Assembly (NCBI RefSeq): GCF_028993575.1
Contig: NZ_CP118615.1
Coordinates: 7,132,443-7,196,442 of the forward strand
Direction: 5' to 3'
Length of the DNA stretch: 64,000 nucleotides
From: Micromonospora cathayae
GTDB taxonomy: Bacteria; Actinomycetota; Actinomycetes; Mycobacteriales; Micromonosporaceae
Below, one piece after another: positions 19,193-27,844 of this stretch. Position numbers and translations under genes: made by a program. The number at the start of each line of letters is the position of its first letter. The first letter of the stretch is position 1. The notes under the pieces are model-generated. The model was not told the DNA's origin. It ran no database searches and saw nothing but the letters and a program-made list of their open reading frames with translations.

Positions 19193-19660
19193 TCAGGGCA
19201 GCTCGGGCAGCTTCCCCGAGGTCTCGTACGCGGCGACCTGGGCGATCCGGCGGGCGTGCCGCTCGTTGCCGGAGAAGCTCGTACCGAGGAACGCCTCGAC
19301 GATCGCGGTCGCCTCGTCCAGGGTGTGCTGCCGGGCACCGACGGCCACCACGTTGGCGTCGTTGTGCTGCCGGGCGAGCTGGGCGGTGTCCACGTTCCAG
19401 GCCAGCGCGGCGCGTACCCCGGGAACCTTGTTGGCGGCGATCTGCTCGCCGTTGCCCGAGCCGCCGATGACGATGCCGAGGCTGCCCGGGTCCTTCACCA
19501 CCCGGTCCCCGGTGTGCAGGCAGAACGCGGGGTAGTCGTCGTCAGGGTCGAAGGCGTGCGGACCGACGTCGACCAGCTCGTACCCCTGCTTGGTGAGGTA
19601 GCTGGCGAGGTGCACCTTCAACTCGAAACCGGCGTGATCGGATCCCAGGTAGACGCGCAT
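19193..19660 (-). CDS. rpiB: Ribose-5-phosphate isomerase B
   Basis: A 155-residue LacAB/RpiB family protein. MRVYLGSDHAGFELK is the phosphate- and sugar-binding N terminus, and GGSGNGEQIAANK holds the catalytic-loop Glu typical of actinobacterial RpiB (other bacteria use Cys here). NVDTAQLARQHNDANV and the C-terminal RHARRI are also family-typical. It interconverts ribose 5-phosphate and ribulose 5-phosphate in the non-oxidative pentose phosphate pathway. No Shine-Dalgarno is seen; CAGACT lies 7 nt before the ATG. Confidence 0.95.
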   Translation of the reverse strand: MRVYLGSDHAGFELKVHLASYLTKQGYELVDVGPHAFDPDDDYPAFCLHTGDRVVKDPGSLGIVIGGSGNGEQIAANKVPGVRAALAWNVDTAQLARQHNDANVVAVGARQHTLDEATAIVEAFLGTSFSGNERHARRIAQVAAYETSGKLPELP

Positions 19661-19736
19661 ACCGCGCAGTCTGTCAGGCCGGTCTCCGCGGCTTCGCCCA
19701 GGGCGGCACCGCGGAGCCGGTACGTCACACCCCGCC

Positions 19737-20939
19737 TCAGCGGGACAGCTCCGCCACCACCAGCCCGCCCCGGGCCTTCGGGGTGAACCAGGTGCTCTTG
19801 CGGGGCATCTTCTCCCGGGCCAGGTTGACCGCCACGAAGTCGTCCACGGTCACCGGGGCGATCAGGATCGCCAGTTCGGCCCGGCCCGCGTCCACCTCGC
19901 CGGTCAGCCAGCTCGCCGGGTAGTCCCCACCGACGTAGGTGATCCGCTTGTCACCCGGGTCGAGGCCGAGCGCCTCCCGCAGCAGCAGCCGCTCCACCAG
20001 CGCGTGGTCGAGGTTCTCCAGCCGGTCCGCGCCGGCGTCGTGCGGCAGGGTGACCGCGTACCCCCGGCCGGCGAGCCGGAGGTGGACGGTGCCGCCGGTC
20101 GCCGGCACCTCGACCGGGCCGTCGATCGCGGTGATCCCGGCACCGGCCGCGCGGAGCCGGTCCAGCAGCTCCTCGGGGGTGCTGGTCAGCTCGCTGACCA
20201 GCCGGTTGTAGGGCTGGATCGCCACCGAACGCGGGGTGGTGACCACGGCCAGGAAGCGCGGCAGGCCGCCGGTCTGGGCGGCCAGGCTGCGGTGGTTGCC
20301 GTCCGCCACCACCAGCTCGCCGCCCCCGGCCAGCGCGGCCAGCTCGTCCTGCTCCGGACCGGGGCCGAGCAGCCAGATCGCGTGGGTACGCCCGGCCTGG
20401 TCGGTGTCGGTGGCGGCCGGCGCGCCGGCGGACTCGGTCGCCGCGGCCAGCCGGGTGTGCAGCTCCTCACCCCGGCCGGTCTGCAGCAGCAGCACCGGCG
20501 AGAGGAGATGGCCGAGGGTCTCGGCGAGCGCGACCCGCTCCCGCACCTTGGCGATGAAGACGTCCTCGTTCCGGATCACCAGGCCCGGTTCGTCCCGGCT
20601 GGTGGAGATCTGGTCGGTGTCGACCATCGCGAAGATCCCGTACGCCGGCTCCTCCCCCGGTGCGCTGATCCGGTAGAGGACGATCACCTGCTCGGCGGGG
20701 GTGTAGCTGCCGTCCGCCTTCGCCTCGGCGAGCCGGGCCGCCGCGTCCGGCAGCGCGTCCAGGAACGACTTCCCCAGGCTCTCCGGCGCCCGGTGCGGCA
20801 TCTCGATGCCGAGAGCGCTGTGCGGATTCGCCTCGATGATCGCGGTGATCTCCGCGTCGTCGGCGAACTCGTCGTAGTTCTGCGCGCCGGTGCCGCCAGT
20901 GGTGATCCAGGCCCGGGCGATCGGATGCACGACCGTCAT
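19737..20939 (-). CDS. DUF1015 family protein
   Basis: A 400-residue cytosolic protein. ALGIEMPHRAPE, the YRI...YGIFAMVD strand, VADGNHRS (about residue 219) and the C-terminal REKMPRKSTWFTPKARGGLV match the DUF1015/HTH-like family found widely in bacteria, sometimes beside serine-biosynthesis genes. Biochemical function is not established. I chose ATG 20939; TAGCGT lies 8 nt upstream and no ribosome-binding site is seen, so it is probably leaderless. Confidence 0.85.
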   Translation of the reverse strand: MTVVHPIARAWITTGGTGAQNYDEFADDAEITAIIEANPHSALGIEMPHRAPESLGKSFLDALPDAAARLAEAKADGSYTPAEQVIVLYRISAPGEEPAYGIFAMVDTDQISTSRDEPGLVIRNEDVFIAKVRERVALAETLGHLLSPVLLLQTGRGEELHTRLAAATESAGAPAATDTDQAGRTHAIWLLGPGPEQDELAALAGGGELVVADGNHRSLAAQTGGLPRFLAVVTTPRSVAIQPYNRLVSELTSTPEELLDRLRAAGAGITAIDGPVEVPATGGTVHLRLAGRGYAVTLPHDAGADRLENLDHALVERLLLREALGLDPGDKRITYVGGDYPASWLTGEVDAGRAELAILIAPVTVDDFVAVNLAREKMPRKSTWFTPKARGGLVVAELSR

Positions 20940-20947
20940 GTCCGCTG

Positions 20948-20953
20948 ACGCTA
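20948..20953 (-). promoter_or_regulatory. -10-like element of a leaderless gene
   Basis: TAGCGT on the minus strand ends 8 nt before the ATG at 20939. Confidence 0.45.
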
Positions 20954-21031
20954 CCCGGTCCATCAGGTGAAAGGACGGACCCCCGGTTGACGCCCGGTGG
21001 AGCGGGCGGGTCCCCGCTCGACACCCACGGC

Positions 21032-21301
21032 TTACCGCCCGGCCGTCGCCACGGCCCGGCCGGGCACCCGCGCGACCCCCACCACGATCGGCGGGGCCAG
21101 CAGGTCGCCCAGGTGCGCGGGCAGGCCCGGCCGGACCGCCGACCAGCCGCACCCGTCCACCGACCAGTACGACTCCCCGGGCTGGTCGACGTACCCCCGG
21201 GGCCGGACCGGACCGGTGGACGGCTCGGCGAACGCGGGCCCGGTGGACCCCCGGCCGGGCGTACCGGGGTCACGACGGGACGTACGGCGGTGCTTCGCCA
21301 T
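21032..21301 (-). CDS. Small hypothetical protein
   Basis: An 89-residue basic protein starting MAKHRRTSRRDPG at ATG 21301, which has a good GGAGG 7 nt upstream. The N-terminal 45 residues look disordered; the C-terminal part (SYWSVDGCGWSAVRPGLPAH) may fold. No family recognised. The clear ribosome-binding site is the main support. Confidence 0.55.
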   Translation of the reverse strand: MAKHRRTSRRDPGTPGRGSTGPAFAEPSTGPVRPRGYVDQPGESYWSVDGCGWSAVRPGLPAHLGDLLAPPIVVGVARVPGRAVATAGR

Positions 21302-21458
21302 CAGGATGCCTCCGGCAACGGACGCGGCCGGCGTACCGGCGACGGGAGCGACACCGGGTGAAACGACCACGCCCACGCCCGGTGACGAGGGGGCGGCGGA
21401 CGGAAAGCCGCCCGCCGCCCCCTGGCTCTTGCACCCGCTCCCGGTCGACGCCGGAAGC

Positions 21459-22079
21459 TCAGTCGAAGCTGGGCTCGACGTCGCGGGACCGCTTCAGCTC
21501 GAAGAAGCCGGGGGTGCCGGCGACCAGCAGCACGCCGTCCCAGAGCCGGCCGGCCGCCTCGCCCTTCGGGGCCGGGGTCACCACCGGGCCGAAGAAGGCG
21601 ACCTTCCCGCCGTCCGGCCCGGGGGCGTGCACGACCGGGGTGCCGACGTCGTAGCCGACCGGGTCCATCCCGGCGTGGTGGCTGGCCTTCAGCGCGGTGT
21701 CGTACTCGGTGCCGGTCGCCACCTCGGCGAGCGCCGGGTCCAGCCCGGCCTCGGTCAGCGCGGCGGCGATGGTGCCCGGCTCGCGTTCCTGACCGAGGTG
21801 GAACCGGTTACCCAACGCGGTGTAGAGCTTCCGGAGCGCCTCCTGGCCGTACTTCTGCTCGGCGGCGACGCACACCCGCACCGGCCCCCAGGCGGTCCGC
21901 ATGGCCTCCCGGTACTGCTCGGGCAGTTCCCGTCCCTCGTTGAGCACGGCGAGGCTCATCACGTGGAAGCGGACGTCCACCGGGCGGACCTGCTCGACCT
22001 CCAGCAGCCACCGGGAGGTGATCCACGCCCACGGACAGATCGGGTCGAACCACATGTCAACGGCGACACGCTCGGCCAC
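21459..22079 (-). CDS. DsbA-fold thiol oxidoreductase, mycothiol-dependent nitroreductase Rv2466c-like, single active-site Cys
   Basis: A 206-residue thioredoxin-fold protein. The start VAERVAVDMWFDPICPWAW, then FHVMSLAVLNEGRELPEQYR, AWGPVRV and SHHAGMDPVGYDVGTPVV, match Mycobacterium tuberculosis Rv2466c along its length. That family uses mycothiol to reduce nitro compounds or mixed disulfides. Rv2466c has a CPWC active site, whereas here it is Cys15-Pro-Trp-Ala18, so only the nucleophilic Cys remains. GTG 22079 is preceded by AAGGGA. The gene is divergent from pepN. Confidence 0.88.
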   Translation of the reverse strand: MAERVAVDMWFDPICPWAWITSRWLLEVEQVRPVDVRFHVMSLAVLNEGRELPEQYREAMRTAWGPVRVCVAAEQKYGQEALRKLYTALGNRFHLGQEREPGTIAAALTEAGLDPALAEVATGTEYDTALKASHHAGMDPVGYDVGTPVVHAPGPDGGKVAFFGPVVTPAPKGEAAGRLWDGVLLVAGTPGFFELKRSRDVEPSFD

Positions 22080-22281
22080 GGTGATTCCCTTCGAGACCCG
22101 GCCGCGCCGGCAGCACGGCACCTCCCCCGATCCTTGCCTTCTTCGCCCCGCCCGGCACCAGTAATCCACGTGACCTCGACCACCGGGATCGGGCGCTGCA
22201 TGGAACACTCGAAACCGCTGTCGGTCCCCGCCCGGGACGGGCAAGCTGGCAAGGACGCCGTCAGAGAGTGGGAGACACACA

Positions 22282-24840
22282 GTGCCGGGAGTGCGTAACC
22301 TGACGCAGGTCGAGGCGACCGAACGGGCCCGACTGCTCGACGTGACCGGGTACGACATCAGGCTCGACCTGTCGTCGGCGACCCAGCCGGCCGACGGTCA
22401 CACGTACAACTCGGTGACCGAGGTCCGGTTCCGGTGCGCCGAGCCGGGTGCGAGTACGTTCATCGAGGTGGCAGCCGAGCGCGTCCGGTCGGCGACGCTC
22501 AACGGCACGCCGCTGGACCTCAGCGACTGGTCCGCTGAGAAGGGACTGACGGTCCCCGGGCTGGCCGCCGAGAACACGCTGGTGGTGGACGCCGATTTCG
22601 CCTACTCCAACAGCGGGCAGGGGCTGCACCGCACGGTCGACCCGGTCGACGGCGAGACCTACCTGTACAGCCAGTTCGAGACGGCGGACGCGCAGAAGAC
22701 GTACGCCTGCTTCGACCAGCCCGACCTGAAGAGCGTCTACACCTGGCACGCCACCGTGCCGGCGCACTGGCGGGTGGTGTCCAACATGCCGGTCGAGCGG
22801 GAGGAGCCCGCCGGCGAGGGCTGCAAGACCGTCCACTTCACCGAGTCGGTCCGGATGAGCACCTACGTCACCGCGCTCTGCGCCGGGCCGTACCACGAGG
22901 TGCGGGACAGCCACGACGGCATCGACCTGGGCGTCTTCGTCCGGGCGTCGATGGCCCGGTACCTCGACGCGGACGAGCTGTTCCTCGTCACCAAGCAGGG
23001 CTTCGACTTCTTCCACGAGCAGTTCGGCGTCCGCTACCCGCTGCCCAAGTACGACCAGCTGTGGGTGCCCGACTTCAACGCCGGCGCGATGGAGAACTTC
23101 GGCTGCGTCACGCACGCCGAGGCGCACTACATCTTCCGCTCGCAGGTCACCGACTACGAGTACGAGCAGCGTGCCAACACGATCCTGCACGAGATGGCGC
23201 ACATGTGGTTCGGTGACCTGGTCACCATGCGCTGGTGGAACGACCTGTGGCTGAACGAGTCGTTCGCCGAGTGGGCCAGCCACTGGTGCAACACCCACGC
23301 CACCCGGTTCACCGACGCCTGGACGACCTTCCTCGCCGTCCGGAAGAACTGGGGCTACCGGCAGGACCAGCTCTCCTCCACCCACCCGGTCTACACCGAG
23401 ATGCCGGACCTGGAGGCGGTCGAGGTCAACTTCGACGGCATCACGTACGCCAAGGGCGCCAGCGTGCTCAAGCAGCTGGTCGCGTACGTCGGGCTGGAGC
23501 CGTTCCTGGCCGGGCTGCGGGCCTACTTCGGCAAGCACGCCTGGGGCAACGCCACCTTCGACGACCTGCTGTCCGAGCTGGAGGCGGCGTCGGGTCGGGA
23601 GCTGCGCAAGTTCGCCGCCCAGTGGCTGGAGACCGCCCAGGTGAACACGCTGCGCCCGGAGGTGACCGTCGGCACCGACGGCACGTACCAGCGGGTGGTG
23701 GTGACCCAGGAGGCCCCGGCGGAGCACCCGACGCTGCGTACCCACCGGATCGGGGTGGGCCTCTACGACCTCACCGACGGCAAGCTGGTGCGCCGGGACC
23801 GGATCGAGGTCGACGTGGCCGGCGAGCGCACCGAGCTGACCGAACTGGTCGGCGTGCGCGCCGCCGACGTGCTGCTGCTCAACGACGACGACCTCAGCTA
23901 CACGAAGCTGCGGCTCGACCCGGCCTCCATGGCGACGGTGGTGCAGCACATCGCCGGGTTCGAGTCGTCCCTGGCCCGGGCGCTGTGCTGGACCGCCGCC
24001 TGGGACATGGTCCGGGACGCCGAACTGTCCACCCGGGACTACCTGGCGCTGGCGCTGGCCGGGCTGCCCGCCGAGACCGACGTCAACCTGGTCACCCCGA
24101 CGCTGCGGCAGGCGGCGAGCGCGCTGTCGTTCTACGCCGACCCGGACTGGGCCCCGACCGGCTGGGCCGACCTGGCCCGGACGGCGAAGGCGGCGGTCCG
24201 CAGCGCCGAGCCGGGCAGTGGCCTCCAGTTGGCCTGGGCGCGGGCGTACGCGTCGGCGGCCCGCTCGGCGGAGGACCTGGCGACGGTACGCGGCTGGCTG
24301 GACGGCTCGACCGTGCCGGACGGCCTCACCATCGACACCGAGCTGCGCTGGATGCTGCTCCAGTCGCTGGTCGCGAACGGGCGGGCCGGGGCCGCCGAGA
24401 TCGAGGCCGAGCTGGCCCGGGACAAGACGGCCAGCGGCGAGCGGGAGGCCGCGTACGCGCACGCGCTGGTGCCGACGCCGGAGAACAAGGCGGCGGTCTG
24501 GGCGCAGCTCACCGGGGCCGAGGCGCTGCCGAACTGGCGGGCCCGGGCGCTGGTGCAGGGCTTCTCGCACCCGGCCCAGGTGGAGCTGACCGCCCCCTAC
24601 CGGGACCGGTACTTCGCCACCGTGGCGCAGCTGTGGGCCACCCGGGACAGCGAGCCGGCGCAGGAGTTCACCCAGCTCGCCTACCCGGCGTACCTGGTGT
24701 CCGAGGACACCGTGGCGGCGACCGACGCCTGGCTGGCCGGTGAGGGGCATCCGGCCCCGCTGCGCCGGCTGGTGGCCGAGGGCCGCGACGGGGTGGTCCG
24801 GGCGCTGAAGGCCCGCGCGAAGGACAGCCAGAGCGCCTGA
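22282..24840 (+). CDS. pepN: Aminopeptidase N (M1 metallopeptidase)
   Basis: An 852-residue zinc aminopeptidase. The N-terminal beta domain is followed by GAMENF (268-273), which binds the substrate amino terminus. The zinc site HEMAH (303-307) is followed by NESFAEW with the third ligand Glu326. The C-terminal ERAP1-like helical domain ends at KDSQSA. It removes N-terminal residues from peptides in the cytosol; length and motifs fit actinobacterial PepN. GTG 22282 has GGGAGA upstream. A strong hairpin follows the stop. Confidence 0.96.
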   Translation: MPGVRNLTQVEATERARLLDVTGYDIRLDLSSATQPADGHTYNSVTEVRFRCAEPGASTFIEVAAERVRSATLNGTPLDLSDWSAEKGLTVPGLAAENTLVVDADFAYSNSGQGLHRTVDPVDGETYLYSQFETADAQKTYACFDQPDLKSVYTWHATVPAHWRVVSNMPVEREEPAGEGCKTVHFTESVRMSTYVTALCAGPYHEVRDSHDGIDLGVFVRASMARYLDADELFLVTKQGFDFFHEQFGVRYPLPKYDQLWVPDFNAGAMENFGCVTHAEAHYIFRSQVTDYEYEQRANTILHEMAHMWFGDLVTMRWWNDLWLNESFAEWASHWCNTHATRFTDAWTTFLAVRKNWGYRQDQLSSTHPVYTEMPDLEAVEVNFDGITYAKGASVLKQLVAYVGLEPFLAGLRAYFGKHAWGNATFDDLLSELEAASGRELRKFAAQWLETAQVNTLRPEVTVGTDGTYQRVVVTQEAPAEHPTLRTHRIGVGLYDLTDGKLVRRDRIEVDVAGERTELTELVGVRAADVLLLNDDDLSYTKLRLDPASMATVVQHIAGFESSLARALCWTAAWDMVRDAELSTRDYLALALAGLPAETDVNLVTPTLRQAASALSFYADPDWAPTGWADLARTAKAAVRSAEPGSGLQLAWARAYASAARSAEDLATVRGWLDGSTVPDGLTIDTELRWMLLQSLVANGRAGAAEIEAELARDKTASGEREAAYAHALVPTPENKAAVWAQLTGAEALPNWRARALVQGFSHPAQVELTAPYRDRYFATVAQLWATRDSEPAQEFTQLAYPAYLVSEDTVAATDAWLAGEGHPAPLRRLVAEGRDGVVRALKARAKDSQSA

Positions 24841-24856
24841 CGGTTTCGGCGGACCC

Positions 24857-24890
24857 GGGGCCGGCGTGGGTGGTGACCCGCGCCGGCCCC
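24857..24890 (+). terminator. Terminator hairpin after pepN
   Basis: GGGGCCGGCG (24857-24866) pairs with CGCCGGCCCC (24881-24890), and the inner GGGT/ACCC extends the stem to about 15 bp around a GGTG loop. Confidence 0.8.
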
Positions 24891-24923
24891 GCTCGTTACG
24901 GTTACGCCACGGAGGTGGACCAG

Positions 24924-24983
24924 ATGGCACAGCCGACCGAGCCGTGGCCGATGGCCCTCGACCCCGCCGCCTGGCCGCGCTGA
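24924..24983 (+). CDS. Small ORF, 19 residues, with a strong ribosome-binding site
   Basis: ATG 24924 is preceded by GGAGGTGG at near-ideal spacing and encodes MAQPTEPWPMALDPAAWPR before TGA. Two Trp and four Pro in 19 residues are unusual. It could be a real small protein, a leader peptide, or the 5' remnant of a longer gene; no coding sequence continues in another frame that I can recognise. Confidence 0.35.
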   Translation: MAQPTEPWPMALDPAAWPR

Positions 24984-25092
24984 CCGGTCCGCCAGCCGTC
25001 CCCGGCGGCCTGGCCGGTGCGGACCGCGCCAGCCGATCCGTCCTCGCCCGGCCGGGTTCCGGCTGCCGGCTCGGCTGGGCCGGATGACATGG

Positions 25093-25129
25093 CGACGCCC
25101 GGCCCCGCGTACGGCGGAACCGGGCGTCG
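25093..25129 (-). terminator. Hairpin after the DUF5130-type gene
   Basis: Perfect 10-bp stem CGACGCCCGG (25093-25102) / CCGGGCGTCG (25120-25129), just past the minus-strand stop at 25153. Confidence 0.65.
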
Positions 25130-25152
25130 GCGTACGGAAGGCGTACGGAGGG

Positions 25153-25560
25153 TCAGCCCTTGCCGGCGTGGGTGGCGAGCTGGTCGAGACCGTGGATGAT
25201 CCCGCCGGCCAGGTCGCCGCCGCCGAACGCCGCGACCATGGAGAGCGCGGCGAGCTTGGCGTACGTGTCCGGGATGCGCTTGCGGGCCTGCCGGCCGGTG
25301 ACGATCTCCAGCCGGCGCTGGTTGGGCGACACGGCGATCAGGACCGAGCGGTCCGGCTCGGCGAGCTGGCGGTGCAGCCGCTCGGCGTGCTCACGGGTCG
25401 GCTCGTCCAGGCCACCGACGAAGACCGAGAAGACCAGGCCGGTGCCCTGGTCGGCCAGGCGCAGCGCCTCGTCGATACGCAGGAGCTGCCGGGTGGAGAA
25501 GGGGCCGTCCAGCACCTCCGGCGGGTTGCCCGCCTCGGTCTGCTGCTCACCAACGGTCAC
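25153..25560 (-). CDS. DUF5130/TPM-like domain protein
   Basis: A 135-residue protein. FSTRQLLRIDEALRLADQGTGLVFSVFVGGL and the later DRSVLIAVSPNQRRLEIVTG give an alternating strand-helix pattern like the TPM (TLP18.3/Psb32/MOLO-1) fold; I believe this is the actinobacterial DUF5130 family. There is no signal peptide. It overlaps the upstream ctaJ-like gene by 14 bp and is probably cotranscribed with it, which suggests a membrane or respiration-linked role (inference). Confidence 0.65.
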   Translation of the reverse strand: MTVGEQQTEAGNPPEVLDGPFSTRQLLRIDEALRLADQGTGLVFSVFVGGLDEPTREHAERLHRQLAEPDRSVLIAVSPNQRRLEIVTGRQARKRIPDTYAKLAALSMVAAFGGGDLAGGIIHGLDQLATHAGKG

Positions 25561-25858
25561 TTGCGCCTCCGGTTCCCCCGGCCGGCGCCTCGATGCCGGC
25601 CTGCTCCTGCTTGCGGCTGGTCAGCGCCGGGGCCTGCGCGCCCGCGGCCAGGGCGGTGCCGGCCGAGTCGGCCAGCTCCTCCGGGCGGGCGAGGAACCAG
25701 ACCGGCGTGAAGTCGAACGGCCGGCCCGGCCGGTAGCGCTTCGCGCCACCATGCCCGCTGCGACCACCACTGGCGAGCGCCAACCCGGCGATCACCAGCG
25801 TCGCCACCGCCGGGATGCCGACGAAGACCAGCAACGTCTCGGTAACAGACAATCCCAA
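25547..25858 (-). CDS. ctaJ: Small membrane protein, probable aa3-type cytochrome oxidase subunit CtaJ
   Basis: A 103-residue protein with one N-terminal transmembrane helix (TETLLVFVGIPAVATLVIAGLAL) and a soluble tail with the motif KRYRPGRPFDFTPVWF. This pattern (LVFVGIP, then RYRPG-x-P/W-x-F/Y-x-P-V-W) is that of actinobacterial proteins called CtaJ, an accessory subunit of the bc1-aa3 supercomplex. The likely start is a rare TTG at 25858 (or the TTG two codons later) after a GGGGGCG. Assignment is from memory of the family motif. Confidence 0.6.
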   Translation of the reverse strand: MGLSVTETLLVFVGIPAVATLVIAGLALASGGRSGHGGAKRYRPGRPFDFTPVWFLARPEELADSAGTALAAGAQAPALTSRKQEQAGIEAPAGGTGGASDRW

Positions 25859-26063
25859 CGCCCCCAGGCGGAAAGAGAGACCGGACCAACCGGGCCGCTC
25901 GGACGTGGTGTCGCCCGCCGACCCCTTTGCTGTTCACGTTAGCGGAGGCCACGGCCCGGCATATCGCGGGGTGGCGATGATCGCACCCGCCGCCGGGCGG
26001 GGACGCGCACGTCACATGGCCGCGCGGACGCCTGACGTGGCGGACGCGAGCCTGCCGCGTGGC

Positions 26064-26138
26064 CGTGCGGGCGCGTCACAGGGCCGTGCGGCCACGCGGC
26101 GGTGCGAACACCTCACACGGTCGTGCGGGCGCGTCACA
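26064..26138. repeat. Direct repeats at the 3' end of kynA
   Basis: CGTGCGGGCGCGTCACA occurs at 26064-26080 and 26122-26138, with a weaker relative near 26003. The second copy overlaps the kynA stop codon. No gene is supported between 25859 and 26133. Confidence 0.6.
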
Positions 26139-27036
26139 TGGCGGTGCGGGCCGACCAGAGTTCGGGGAAGACCACCCGATCCATGCTTCGGCGCAGCCAG
26201 GAGAGCCCGGCCGAGCCGCCACTGCCCACCTTCGCACCCATGGTCCGCTGCACGGCCTTGAGGTGCTGGTACCGCCAGTCGCCGAACTCCTCGGCCACCG
26301 TGGTGAGCGCCTCGCCGAGCAGCCGGAGGTGGTTGTCCGGCCCGGGGTCGGCGTAGATCTCCACCCAGGCCGCCTCGACCAGGGGGTGCGACTCGTGTTC
26401 CACGCTGACGTCCCGGTCGAGCAGGTCGGCGGGCAGGTCGACGCCCCGGCGGGCGAGCAGCGCGATCACGTCGTCCCACAGGCTCGGCGCGTCCAGGGTG
26501 GCGCGCAGCTGCGCGTACACCTCGGTCTGCCGGCGGAAGGGACGGATCAACGCCGGGTCGCGGAGCCCGAGCAGGAACTCCAGGTGCCGGTACATCGCGG
26601 ACTGGAAGCCGGAGCCCTCGCCGAGCAGGTCGCGGAACCGGTTGAAGTCGGCCGGGGTCATCCAGCGCAGCCCGTGCCAGGCCGCGTTGAGCCCTTCCAG
26701 GTGCAGCGCGGTACGCCGCAGCGGGGCCAGCGCGTCCCACACCCGGTCGGCGCGCAGCAGCCGCTGGGCCTCCCGCAGCTCGTGGCAGGTGAGCCCGAAG
26801 TACAGCTCCATGATCTGACTGACCATCAGGAAGGACATCTCACCCGGGTCGCCGCTGAGCGGCTGTTGCAGGGTGTGCAGCGTGCTGGCGTGCACGTACG
26901 TGTCGTACGGCACCCGCTCGGTGAACTCCAGCGTCGGACGACCACCGTTGCGTGCCGCGCGCGCCGTGCGCTGCCGTGGGGTCGCCGGGCGCACCGTCGC
27001 GGTCAGGGTGGGCACCCGCAGGTCCGTCTGCTCCAC
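26134..27036 (-). CDS. kynA: Tryptophan 2,3-dioxygenase
   Basis: A 300-residue heme dioxygenase. FTERVPYDTYVHASTLHTLQ, SFLMVSQIMELYFGLTCHEL and the conserved MTPADFNRFRDLLGEGSGFQS (read as two adjoining stretches) are diagnostic of TDO. It opens the indole ring of L-tryptophan to N-formylkynurenine, the first step of the kynurenine pathway. GTG 27036 is preceded by GGAGGGAG. The divergent Lrp/AsnC-type regulator gene and an operator-like palindrome lie immediately upstream, suggesting amino-acid-responsive control. Confidence 0.95.
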   Translation of the reverse strand: MEQTDLRVPTLTATVRPATPRQRTARAARNGGRPTLEFTERVPYDTYVHASTLHTLQQPLSGDPGEMSFLMVSQIMELYFGLTCHELREAQRLLRADRVWDALAPLRRTALHLEGLNAAWHGLRWMTPADFNRFRDLLGEGSGFQSAMYRHLEFLLGLRDPALIRPFRRQTEVYAQLRATLDAPSLWDDVIALLARRGVDLPADLLDRDVSVEHESHPLVEAAWVEIYADPGPDNHLRLLGEALTTVAEEFGDWRYQHLKAVQRTMGAKVGSGGSAGLSWLRRSMDRVVFPELWSARTAM

Positions 27037-27149
27037 CTGTGTCTCCCTCCATGAGCCGGATGTCCTCGTGATCTGGACCGGGCCACCTCATGATCTCGCG
27101 GCCGGATCGTCGAACGGAATGCCGGACCGATGGTCCTCCCTACCAGTAC

Positions 27150-27164
27150 CCGTCAGAATGACGG
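27150..27164. promoter_or_regulatory. Operator-like palindrome between kynA and the lrp-type gene
   Basis: CCGTCA-GAA-TGACGG is a perfect 6-3-6 inverted repeat at 27150-27164, in the 166-bp divergent region. Its 15-bp size and symmetry fit Lrp/AsnC-family binding sites. Confidence 0.55.
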
Positions 27165-27202
27165 TCGAACTCCGGATTCACTTCACGAAGGGAAGGTCAG
27201 GC

Positions 27203-27673
27203 GTGGACGACATGGACTGGGCGTTGCTGCGCGAACTGCAGGCCGATGCGCGGCTGTCGTTCAGCGAGCTGTCCCGACGGGTGCACCTGTCGCCGCCGGC
27301 CGTCGCCGAGCGGGTACGCCGGCTGGAGGAGTCCCGGGTGATCACCGGCTACCACGCCCACGTGGACCTGGCCCGCGCCGGCCGGAGCGTACTCGCCCTG
27401 ATCAGGATGTCCTGCTACGGCAGCCGGTGCATCCTGCACGACCCGGCGGTCCCCGACTGGCCGGAGATCCTGGAGATCCACCGGATCACCGGCGACGCGT
27501 GCAGCATGCTCAAGGTGGCCGCCGGCTCGATGGGCGCGTTCGAGGCGGTGATCGACCGGCTCGCCCCGTACGGCCAGCCGTCCAGCACCATGGTCCTCTC
27601 CACCCCGCTGGACTGGCAGCCGGTCACCCCGGCCGCCCCCGTCACCCCCGACCCGCCCGCCCCGCGACGCTGA
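27203..27673 (+). CDS. Lrp/AsnC family transcriptional regulator
   Basis: A 156-residue regulator. The N-terminal helix-turn-helix (DWALLRELQADARLSFSELS, then RRVHLSPPAVAERVRRLEES) is followed by the RAM/effector domain, including ITGDACSMLKVAAGSM at the ligand-binding region. These proteins form octamers that sense amino acids. It is divergent from kynA, so tryptophan or a catabolite is the likely effector (inference). GTG 27203 follows AAGGGAAGG. The C-terminal 20 residues are Pro/Val-rich and probably disordered. Confidence 0.9.
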   Translation: MDDMDWALLRELQADARLSFSELSRRVHLSPPAVAERVRRLEESRVITGYHAHVDLARAGRSVLALIRMSCYGSRCILHDPAVPDWPEILEIHRITGDACSMLKVAAGSMGAFEAVIDRLAPYGQPSSTMVLSTPLDWQPVTPAAPVTPDPPAPRR

Positions 27674-27844
27674 CCCGCCCGCCTACCGTCCCCGCGACGC
27701 CGACCCGCCCGCCGCCCGCGCCGGGACGCCGACCCGCCCGCCGGTCGCACCCGGGCCGCCGGCCGCTGCGGGGTTTGCCGCCCGGACAGCGGGAACCCAG
27801 GGCCCGTCGCCCAGCACAGCACGGGTGCCGGGAAGGGGAGGATC

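Noticed and set aside
22261..24930. Minus-strand open frame opposite pepN
   Set aside because: The plus strand has full aminopeptidase N motifs; the antisense frame has none and is a GC artefact.
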